A stretch of 64,000 nt of DNA from Antedon mediterranea (lineage: Eukaryota > Echinodermata > Crinoidea > Comatulida > Antedonidae). The position numbers were made by a program, and so were the translations under genes. This document shows, in pieces, positions 1-12,300 of the stretch. The stretch covers positions 8,249,001-8,313,000 of the forward strand of contig NC_092673.1 in the NCBI RefSeq assembly GCF_964355755.1, written 5' to 3'. Every line of letters begins with the position of its first letter. Position 1 is the stretch's first letter. The notes beneath the pieces were generated by a model, which saw only the letters and a program-made list of their open reading frames with translations, was not told where the DNA came from and ran no database searches.

Positions 1-230
1 GTAATAGATCATGCAAAAGGTCGGAAATTGTAGGGAATGTGGCTATAATATTAATAGAGTTTTAATTTTTTTAACAAATGTGCAGCTTACCAATCTATTT
101 TATTATAGGCCAGTACGAACCTGACTTGTTTCTGTTGCTTAAAGAATAAAAACGTCTGATGTCTCCTGAATAGGGATTAACAATTAATAACATTATGCAA
201 CATAACAAGATTAAATGCAAAGCTACTTAC

Positions 231-328
231 ATGAAAAATTTGGAAATATTTGGTCACTTTTATCTATGAAAAAATTGCACTTTGGACAACGGTTGCTCTC
301 TACCAAACTTTTAGTAATACACTTGAAA
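231..328 (-). CDS. COP1: COP1 exon 3 (second half of RING)
   Basis: This 98-nt exon follows a TTTTATAG acceptor and ends at GTAAGT. It carries the last RING pairs (FKC, then NRCPKCN) and the segment DQIFPNF that follows the RING in COP1. The next exon is off the left edge. Confidence 0.92.
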
Positions 329-3300
329 CTATAAAATAAGGGAAAAAAAAGAAATACACATTTTAATAATGAATATAATTATTCAAAATCATATTTTAAA
401 AAATAGAATAGAATAATGGTCATTCACATACTGTACACAAAATAATGATTAACTGAAACTGAAAATATTGAAAGATTGACTGATTTTATTTAATAAGGCA
501 GAATCCAGATAGAACAGTACAATCTTTCATTCAATGAATGAATATTCTCTCTATTCAATAAAAAAAAAATTAATTAATTATTACTTGTAATAATTTATTT
601 TATCACACAAATCAGGCAATATCATCTAGTAGTATCCCACTAATTCCAAGGAATAGCCTACAGTAGCAACCTCCTTTATGGACTACTAGTCAGCGGTATG
701 CAGTAAGGTACAGTAAGCTTAAGACTGTTTTCCCAAAAATTCAACTTCTTGTTGTTCATTGTTTCCACCTTGATGGAAAATCAGAAAGATGACAGGAAAG
801 TTAACTGATTGCTAGTATTATTAGTTAGTCCATCGGCCTCCAAAAATTTAGCTTAGGATGAATTTATTAAGATAGGCTTTGAGTTGTCATTCGGAAAGCT
901 AAAAAGGCAAAAGTGCCAATAGGCAATTTGCTATTTACGATTGCGGGAATGATCCTACAGTATGTAGCATTTTTAACTTGATAAGTTAGCCCAAGATTAA
1001 TTTTTTATGATACGTAAAATACTAAGAAATTTCATTTTATGTACAAAAAAGACTGAAAAATCAGTAGTTACACAGTACTGAACATACAGTATATTATAAA
1101 ATTTAACAAGAGCATTTACAGAGTTGCAACCTCTGTTAGGATAAAAATCCATCTTGTTATTTTTTATATGGCCTAAAATTGGTCCGAGTCTTCAGTGACC
1201 ACGGTTGACTATGGTTTAAATGTGGGTAATTCAGATCCGTCTTACTGTTATATAGTAGAATACTAAAAAAAAGTTTGCCTCCAATTTAGAGAGTCATCTA
1301 CTGTATGATCACAAATGGCTTTTACTGTACTGTAGTTTTGTCGTTATCCTGCTAACCGACAAACGCACACAAATATCTCAGACAAAAATACAACTTCCTA
1401 GACGGACGTAATAGTGAATAGCATTTGATAAAATTTAAATGTGTTAAAGTTCTGTTATTCTTCTATTTCTACAAAAATCCTTAAAAAACTTTTTAAAACA
1501 TAATAAATGAATTAAAAAGTACACATGAGTGCTAGACAGAAATACTGTACTCTACACAACATAGAACAACTACATACACTAGATGTGAATGGCTACAGAT
1601 TGCTTTCATTTTAATTTGCAGTTATATCATTCAATTCATTTCATGCACAGGAAATTTGAAAATCCTTAATTCACATTAATTTGACAAGACCTGAAATTCT
1701 CTTTTCATTTTGTAATTTTATATTTAATACATATTAATAATTCAAAACAGTATAGTCAGTATGACAAGCCTCTATTGGTAGACCAATTTGAAAACGGGAT
1801 GCAGGCAAATCATGTAAGCAGATCCAATGGCCGCTCCCTTGAAACATTTAGCACTTCCATTTAAGCCAAAAAGAAAAATTGTGTTGGCCACGCCCAACTG
1901 ACCCTAAACGGACGAAAATGAAGGTCGGCATTTTTTTTTTAGAATACTGCTACATCTAAAAAGTTCTTTAACAAGTTTAATACTGTACAATACAACTTAC
2001 TATGTAGATTCAATGTGCAAAGTTTCTATTATTAAATAGCAAAGTCTGTACTACAACAGTAAGTCACAATCAAGGCATTAACGGGTTGACAAGAAGGGAA
2101 ATTAATACTAAATAACACACCATAAAAATAAGCATAAAGCTATTATCAGAGATTATAGGTTGCAAAGTGTTCTACTTCGCATGGTTTGATTTGTGCAAAT
2201 TTAATTTCACCTTTCAGGACACCTACACTTTGCAAATTGATAATTTCAAATTTCTAATCACTGTTGGAATTTTCATACAACTATAGGAAATTGGAACTAA
2301 TCTAAAAGCATGGAAAGTGACTTTGAACACATTTTTAAGTTCATGCAATATGAATGAATCACAAATGCTACACACAGTATGGCTGTAAATCATAGAATAT
2401 AGAATGACTACTATTATTATTTCTACTAAAAATCAGTAGCTTGTAAAATTAGTTTATATATATATATAGTTTATTTATATATTCTACTCTGTAATGTAAA
2501 TGTTGGAATACTATGAATTATTAAAATGATTTGTTTTTGGTTAGTTTTCTTTTAATGTGTTGCTTTTGGCATTGGTTATTAGTTTTTGTAACAGTATACT
2601 CAGTCAATCGCCACCAAAAATAATTACAAAACATATTATTAGGTATTCACAGAAATGCACAAACATACTTCAGTGTTATCCCCAGGCCTTCGAAGCGTCA
2701 CGGTACTGTGACGCTAGGGTTCTCTACCGTGACGCTTTACAGTCGGCTGTGACGCTTAAAACCTTATCCGTGACGCTTAAAAATATCAACCAATCTAAAA
2801 ATAGATTAATAACAGCCAGGTACTTTCTAGAGTTGAGGCGCAGCATGCATAAAGAGCATAATGCATACGAAACATGTGACATGACCACTAGACGTACGAT
2901 ATTACAAGCCAAGAAACAAAAGACTGCGTAACAAAGTGTTATTTATAACAACTGAGATGCGCTTTCAACGGCTGCCGCCGAGAGATGTAAGCATGTGTTT
3001 TGTTACTGCCATGTCTCTCTTTCGATTTCTAGTAGTATTGGCTGTTGACTGAATCATCTACACTAAAAATGCGGTAACTTGTATATTGTATTTTATTGTA
3101 TAAAAGTTTTCAGTTAAAACAATGATTGATTGTATTGTTTTTCTTGTAAAAATAAATATCAATGATATTTTCAATATCACACTGAATTAATCGATCACTC
3201 TCTATGGATCTGTGGGATTTACTCTTTCGTCGGTAATGTACGCACATCATCAAATGACAAAGGCACGATTGATTTGCTAGGCGCAATTCATTGCTAGCTG

Positions 3301-6300
3301 CTTTGATCGTATAATACATTCAAGTAGGCTACGATCATGCTGTTTGCTTGCGCGCTATGAAGTGTCCTTTCTGGCCAACTACAGAGTTGTCCTACTGATG
3401 AGTAGGCATATTTTTTTTTTCATTGGGGACTTCCCCTTGACGTTCGTAATAAACGCAAAAAATGTTTTCTTATCGCGTATTTTTACCGGCGGAAAAAGTA
3501 GGTTACGATCGTGCTGTTTGCTAGCGCGCTATGAAGTGTCCTTTCCGGCCAACTACATACAGGGTTGTCCTACTGATGAGTAGGAATATTTTTGTTTTCA
3601 TTCGGGACTTCCCCTTGACAGTCGTAATGAACGCAAAAAATGTTATGTTTACCGGCGGAAAAAGTAGGCTACGATCATGCTGTTTGCTTGTGCGCTATGA
3701 AGTGTCCTTTCCGGCCAACTATAGAGTTGTCCTACTGATGAGTAGGAATATTATTTTTTTCATTCGGGACTTCCCCTTGACAGTTGTAATGAACACAAAA
3801 AAAATTTTATGTTCACCGGCGGAAAAAGTAGGCTACGATCATGCTGTTTGCTTGCGCGCTATGAAGTGTCCTATCCGGCCAACTACAGAGTTGTCCTACT
3901 GATGAGTAGGCCTAGTTTTATTTATTTATTTATTTATTTATTCGACTTCTCACTAACTCGGTTAGTGAAGGATCTGGACCAAAAGGTGGTAAACACCTCT
4001 AAAACGGTCCCTAACGTTCCTATTGAATGCAAAAACATTTTCTTTTCGCGCATGTTTACTGGCGGGAAAAGGTTACGATCGTTTTACTGTTTTCTAGCGC
4101 GCTATGAAGTTTTGTTCCCGGCCAACTAGAGTCACACTGATGAGTAGGCTTTATAGGCATATTTTTTTTTCATTGAGGACTTCCCCCTGACGTTCGTAAT
4201 GAACGCAAAAAATGTTTCTTATCGCGTATGGTTACCGGCGGAAAAGGTAGGCTACAATCGTTTTTCTGTTTGCTTGCCCGCTCTAAGTATAAGTTGTGTT
4301 TCCGGCCAAACTAGAGGTGTCATTCAACATGAATGTTACGTGCAAGAGTACCATTTCCGTGTACTTAGTGTCGGAATACCTCCCCTCCGGGGGGAAGCGT
4401 GACGCTTGATGTGAATCCTGGGGATAACACTGCATACTGTTTACAGAACTAAAAGATATGCACGAAAAAGTAAAATGTATTACAATACAGATATCCACAC
4501 AAAACATACAACGTAGTTGCCAAAAAAATGTGCAGAAAATTACAATTTAAGATGGGCACTGAAAATATAGAACTTGTTAACGGCTCGCACAAATACAGGG
4601 TTGTAGCTAAGAATTGTTGAGGGTGGAAAAAAAAATTGTGAGGGTGGTTTTTTACTAAGCTTACGAGCGAAGCGAGGAACTTAGGCTGGGGGCCAGGGGG
4701 CCGCCAAGGGCCCCCGGTCGGGGTTCAGGGGCCGAAGGCCCCTGAAAAAATTTGCTATATTGACCTTTATAAGACTCATTTTAATGATGGTTTATATGTG
4801 TAATTTTTTACATTTTTTTTTATTAATAATATTATCATTGTTCAGGTGAATGATTTTAATAAAGCAAAACATTACTTTTACCATGGACGTAATTATACGT
4901 ACCTCCCGGTTTATACCTCCATGCTTTGACAGTGTAAGTGTAGGCCTACCATTTGGACCTAAACATAACTGCCTTTGTGGTTAACTTGCCCCTGAAGAAC
5001 GCCTAGGCCTAGCTAGCTTGCATGAATTAAATAAATTTGTTCGATTTAGCCGAGAATATTTTTTCAAGATAAAAACCTCTTATTGATATTCATGCCGCAC
5101 AACAACCACGTAGAAAAGCATCACGATGTACTTACATGAACGAACGTACATTTCGCCAGGTCTGCGGCCTGGGCGATGAATGATCTAGGCTATCATCCGA
5201 GCCATACTACAGTATACTCGCGCTAATGATGTAATTCACAAAATAAAAAATAATAACAGTACAAGATATATAGTATGTTTCAATTCAATGTTTTTTTAAT
5301 AAATACACGTAGTCGGGAAGTTACTCCACAAAGCAGTCGGCGTGGAACGGTTGATTAGCCTACAGTTTAATTCGCCGGTTTTTTTAAATATTCTCCATGA
5401 TTCATTCATACAGCAGAGGAGATAAGAAAATCGCGCACAGCATGCAAAGCTAGCAAGCTGCATGCTCTCCTAGGTTGTGATGTTCACTCAAGTGGAACTT
5501 GAGCGTACCGTCCAATCAGCATTAAGTACATGACAGTTCTGCTTGGTTGATTTTCAAAGCTGTGTGTTTTGTGCTAGGCTAGCTGCATTGTGCAATGTGA
5601 GCTTGTGTTAGCTAGAATATGCCCGATATTTCGCGGAAAAAAAAGGAATTTAGGGTGGGCGGACAGGTACGTCTGACGCTGGGCGGAAGGCCTTAAAATT
5701 AGCTTTAGACTGGGCGGGAGGCTTTTAGGCAGGGCGGCCCCGCCCGGCTCCGCCCTGCACAATTACATCCCTGCAAATACCATGTTTGTATTGTGTTTTT
5801 TGTTAATACCAACAGTGGTGTTGGTAGTGCTATGGGTGCTGCTTACCTGGACAAACCGAAATAGCCCTCTCTCTACAAAATGAGGATACAATTAAGAAAA
5901 GAAAAAATTCCATTGAGCACGCCTATCGCATAATGGTTATCATTCGCAAATTGTGTAGGTACTCAACAGAATTTCTTCGTAATGGTATATCCTGAGAGAG
6001 AGGGCTATTGTGGGTAAATCCAGATAAGTGGGTAAATCCAGATAAGCAGGTATGATACCTGTATAGTCTACATAACCTGCATACCGGGCCTGCATATTAT
6101 CTAAAAACCATGCAAAAATCTATAAATTTATAGCTTACAATTGATTAAAATATTGGAATCTAAAAATAATAAATCCCTTCTGGCAAAATTGATTTTACAA
6201 TACACACCCTTCTGAAACCATCATCATCTCTTGACAAAAATCAAATAGGATAAAGTAGTTAGCTTTTACTGATTGAAGTACTTACCAAAAACTATGTCCA

Positions 6301-9300
6301 CATTTGGTCATGTGAGCTTCTTCAATAACTTCAAAACAAATGGGACTGAAATAAATAGAAATTTAAAGAATATTATTTCTCGCCAATAGCAATGAACCAT
6401 CCTCACAAAAAAAAACAACCAAGAATTGATCTTGAAAAAGAGAAATTTGTTTAAAATGCATTGAAATCACAGCCTCAATTTCAAAAATGAATCTGTGTTC
6501 ATGTCTGTACTGTAGTACAAATGCTAAAAATAACAGATTACAGTATACTGTAGATGGTGTGAATCAATTAACCCCAATTTCTTGGCAGCAGAAACAGGAC
6601 AAATTTCAATAAACAGTTAAATGTCAGCATTAAAAACATCCAAACACTTCCTTCCAGGGGCTAGAACACCATTAAACTGGTCATTTAAAAATGAATGATT
6701 ATTTCATTGACAGCTGTAGTATCTTCAATGTTTGATCGCATTGTATTTTGATTTAATGTAAATGTTAACTTTTTTGTCAACAACCAACCACAAATTTAAA
6801 CGCTATTTAATTTGGAAGCACAACTTTAGAAAAAATGCAGTAATTTTAAAAATTATACTTTTAATTAAACAGTTTATTAGGTGCTACAGTATGCAGCATA
6901 TGAAACACATTTTAAACACAGTAAATGTGAACATCATAATTAATGGAATTTACCAGACATTGTTTATCTGATCCTGCTGTTAAAAAAAGATTGGTAATTT
7001 CTTGTAAAAATTCATCTGAAATGGCTAGAGAAAGGCCTACATCAAGACCAAAAGTCATACTGGGACTATACACGGGGATGCCTCTTTGTCTGAAATCAGA
7101 CATAAATTTATAGGGAGTGGGATTATACTGATGATATACTGTATGGTATTAAACTGTAATTTCTGAGTGAAGAAATTTTAAGATGCAGTAATATGGATTT
7201 AGTATTTACTGTTTTAGTTACAGTATTTTCCCAACAGCGCAGTTCTGTATTTCTTTAAAAAAATACAATACATTAATACCTTCTCAGCTCTTTCTTTGTG
7301 AAAATGGGCAAATTTAATATACAGTACTTGATTTGTATAAAAACAATGTTTTAAATTTTATGTTTAAATACCAAAAAGGACAACTTCCAAAATGTTTTAA
7401 TTCTTTATTCAGTTTATTTGATAATTATCATACATACAGTATGAGACTAGAAATAAAGACAATATTATTGTATAAAATTAAAATCAATCTATAAGAAATA
7501 TAAGAGAGAGTAAAAATATATCAATATTTAAAAAACTATTACTAAATAAATGCATTAATAGTTATAAAGAAACAATATATCTTTGTGAAAACCACATTTG
7601 TAAAATATGTCTAACTTAGACATATATAACATCATCAGCTTGTATCTTTATCGTTTCAAATTAATTACATTTTCGTATATTCTGTGATGTATATTATATT
7701 ATAATAGTACGTTGTATTTTTTCCTTAATAATTTATTTACTACATGAAAACATTTTAGTAATATATTTGTAAATTTATATTTAAGTTAGGGTGCCACAGA
7801 TAAAAAGCTTTGCTTGCTTGTGGTTATCCTGTTTTTCACACTTTATTGTACTTTATTTTCTTTTCTTTTTTGATATTTTTTTATGAACGTTGTGTGAAAA
7901 ATAAAAGAATCAATCAATCAATCAGTAATTGAAAAACATGACTAAAAGTTATTACAGTACAAGTATCAATAATTTAAAACATTAAAATATTGAAAATCTC
8001 CCTAAATATTCTTATTATATTATAACATGGCATTTCAATATAAAGGTCTATTATGTGGTTCAATATAAATTTCTATTAATAGAATCTTTTGTCTGCGACT
8101 ATCTGGCAGCGAAACATCCACTGTAATAACTGAAGAGATGAGTCAGTATTCAATCTCATTACAATGATAATCTACTGTACTGTACATAGCAATAACCTTG
8201 TTGAAGACAGTCAATAAATAATTGTATTTTAAAACATTATTTTGGAGAATTTAATTTAATCCAAGAAAAAACATTTTGACATGATTTAATCATATTGTGC
8301 AAACAAATTTGTACTGAACGATTGAAGGATTCAGTTATTATTGATCAAATTAAAATCACATAAATTATGCACAAATAATTCTAGGATGAATTAATAATTA
8401 ATACATTAGTTTAATAATAACATAACATTGAAAATAATTGAAGATTCCAAACTAACAATTAAAAATAACATGTTTTAATATTTAAATTAAAATTTTTCTA
8501 GTAAATTAAAATTTTAAAAAACATCTTCAATTCTTAATTATTACTTGGCCAAATTTACATTTCTTCAACATCAAGTTTTAAATTATCAACAACAAAAATA
8601 CCACCAGATGTTATGTATTGACTTTACATTAAAATAAATAATTCCGATATTTTGTATTTTCCATATGGGTTGTATTGTAGTCAAAATATTAAATAACGTC
8701 CCCTGTGTTCAGGTGTAAAAAGGGGTTAGTGCATTTATAGTTTTTTTATTAAATAACACAGCAGACACTCAAATACTTGCATACTGTATACTTACAGTAA
8801 TTGACAATCTGTAGCAAATCAGCATGCAAAGTATAAAACCTAATTTTCTCTTTGTTTCTATTGTTATTCATGTATTGTTCAGACTTCATAGTAATACTGT
8901 ACTGTAGGTTACCTCAGGGAAGAATTAAATTGTAATTTAACTCTTCCCTGGTTACAATATTCTCCTAGTTTTAACACTTGATTAATTAACAGAGAGTGAA
9001 TAAGAGATTAACTGAGTTGGTTATTATATTGAGTTGTCACAAGCTAATCTGATGGTACACTACTGTAGGTACTGAACAGTACCGACTCTACACAGTATAC
9101 TGTAGTCTTTAATCTTTCATATCCCAGTATACTGTAGATCAAACTCTCAATGTTATAGGAAGAAGAATAACCACTACCTGTACACATAGGATTCAAACTA
9201 ACCGCTTACAGTATGTATTGAAATTAATTATAGAATTGAGTATGAAAAGTGTTTACTATGCTTAAAACAGATTCATACTCGCCCTACAGTAGATATCCTC

Positions 9301-12300
9301 AGGATTACTTTACCCAAGTTTCAGCTCGATTCGGAGCAATTTTGAATTTTTACCTTGACCTTTGACATCGCATGATATTGGGTGCCGCCCTCTTTGATAT
9401 CACATTAATAATAATATGGATTCTCTATCCTCACGAATACTTTAACCAAGTTTGAACACCATGCGATCCATCTGAATAAAGCCGGACAGACAGAGACGCA
9501 GAGATTCGTGAATTTACTGTACAGCAAAAAAGATACAGTACACTATTTTTCATACAAACAACTGTACAGACCAGTTGAGAGATAATGTTAATATTGAGGT
9601 CTACTGTACATTAATAATACTGTAGTTAAACTGAACCAAATCCAAGTTTACAACCGATGTACTTGATCATTGAACAGGTTCCTACCAATATAACCCACCC
9701 TGACAGACCTACGTTAAATACTGTACTGTACCATCCTAATGGATTACACTGTTTACAGTATACTACAACAAGGATATTATCTGTGTATATTTTGCATTAG
9801 AATAGAAAGCAGACCTTAAACCGCAATATACTGTAATAGGAATAAAAAAAATACAGTATCTAAACATAGCTAAGGATTGGCATCCCTGAATTAAATGAAA
9901 CTAATTTATTAGGAATTGTCACCACATCCTGTAGATATCACATAATGTACAAGCTTACTAGACCACTAATCTAATGTAAAAGGGATGTGGTCAAATATAA
10001 AAAGTACAGTTCATTTTAACAGTAATGTTAATCTTTTTTTTGTAAAACTTTATTCTAGTGAACTACAGTAAAGCCCCTTTCTCACAGATGTGCCTGCAAT
10101 ATACCGGTATTATGCTGGCATCGTGCCGGTATCATTACCGGCATATACCCATTCTCATCGGACTATCGTGCCGGAAATATAACCGGTATATACCGGCTTT
10201 CTGTGAGAAAGGAGTCGGTCATATTCGGCCAATAAAAAGTCTGACAAAATAATTATTGAGGGCGTCCTTTATTGTTATTATTTTTGTCTAGCAATATATG
10301 GCGGCGAATTTTAAGTTACAGATTATTTAATTATCTTCCTTTATAGCATATTTATGCAATACATGCTATGTACAGTATATTGTGCATATATTATACAGGT
10401 ACAGCAATTAATTAGCCGTCATTGGCAATCTGTAAAACATCTTAGAAGGCTGTACAATTTACAAGGCGACGAAGGGTCAGGCACCAACAAAGAGCTATGG
10501 CCTAGGCCTATAGATTATGCTACACATTTCTTCTTGTCCCCTTATTTTAAGCAGATCTCTTCTCATTATCCCTCCAGTTCGACACTATTATTGTTAATTG
10601 AATTGAATCAGCGCCAAAGTGATACACTTGACCGCGCAAGGTGTCAAAGCCTCGACGGGGAATTAAATATAACCTCGGAATATAACGGTGTTACGTTCTC
10701 ACAGAATGCCCGTCTGGCATTGCGGGGAATATCCCTAGAATATTACTAGGTCTAAAGCAGGTCATGTCGATGGTCATCTCCCTGGTATAACTACCTCCAA
10801 CAGTAAAATGCTCCAGGGGCCTAAAAAGAATGCAAGGCCCGTGTTCTGCACCACTACTGACAATTCAGACAAAACTGTAAAATATTGGTAATACATTCCA
10901 GACATACAATAATTAAGCACAGTATGGTACTGTTTCTATTGAAAAATAAAAAAAGAACGGTTTTTTGGAAACCAATTTCGGCTGTTGTTTATAAATAAAG
11001 GTCGCGTTGCAGCTCAATTTTTACTCAAATAAAACCAGTTCCGTCCATGTGCATTCGTTATGAATGACGTCATTATATACACCACAATGCAGTTCGTTAG
11101 GCGGAAGCGCGATTGGATCGAGGTCATGTTTATTTTTTTTCGCATAGCGCGATCCCCAAGAAATAGCATCCATTTCATCATAGAAGGGGGAATTATTACC
11201 TGAAACGTTTAATTGTGGTCCTTGGTTAAAGTATAGGTACGTCGCACCCTCTGATATTGTCAAGTTGAACTCGTCTAGCTTTCACACGCTTTACAATATT
11301 CTTAAAAACATGTAGGCCTAGGCCTACGTGAGTCTTTCTTCCGACTCCCGACAAGTCCCCTCATCTTCTTCCCTTCACATATTTTTTACGAACCTCGTAA
11401 TGGCATCGGTCAACATTTTTTAGTTAAATAAAATACTCACTATCTAGAGAAATAAAAATGACTTAGGCCTAGATCCTATCGCGCGGGTTTGACTGCGAGT
11501 TGACCGCAATCGTCCCAGTGCAGCAGACTGCAGAGTTCAGTTTTTGGGGTCAAATTGAGACCGTGATTGTGTTTCAGAACGGTTCTTTGCGATTGAGACC
11601 GCAATCAATTGGGGTTTTTGAAACCGTTTTTAAGATCGGTTCTTTTTTGTGGGGACCCATTTCTGCTGGCAAGAAAAAATGGTTCTTGAAAAGAACGGTA
11701 TTCAAAACCGTATTCTCTGCTCTATAGAAACAGTAAAACAGTACATAAACTTTCCTGCTATGTGATTAAACATTTCTTTTTTAATAGCATTCTAAATAAT
11801 TCTTTGTTTTTCAGATACTGGAGAAGGAGTGGGCATACTGTACAGTATTACTACAGTGTACTGTTCAAACGTGAAAAGTGGATACTGCACCATACAAAAC
11901 CACTAACAATAGGCCTATCATTAATTTAGTACCAGGGATCTAGACTATACACTACATAGTAATCATTATAAATTCATGTTCCCTACAGTTACTTCTTCAA
12001 AAATCTTGGACCATACTTTATTTTTCTTTGAATTAGACCTTGTGTCAAAAGATATAATTTTCTTTGTATTGTTCTGTACAGTAATCTCATATTATACATA
12101 CAGTACTGCAGTTTATTGTGTTTGTAGCTGTACATAAAAGGTAGAAATGATTTTAAAATAATACATAAATAATTTCTAAAATTAATTATTTAATTTACTC
12201 TGTTTTAGAGGCAGTTGAGTTTTTGTCTTGCTTAATTCAACTTGCTGGGTAAAGATAAATTACAGTAGGCATGAAAATACACATTATGTTTGAATATCAT

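Noticed and set aside
3344-4129. Three overlapping ORFs of 79-123 codons with shared peptides
   Set aside because: They are the open frames of the tandem array inside the hAT-like element; the peptide repeats with the DNA unit.
10354-10749. 131-codon plus-strand ORF
   Set aside because: No recognisable motif; flanked by inverted-repeat elements.
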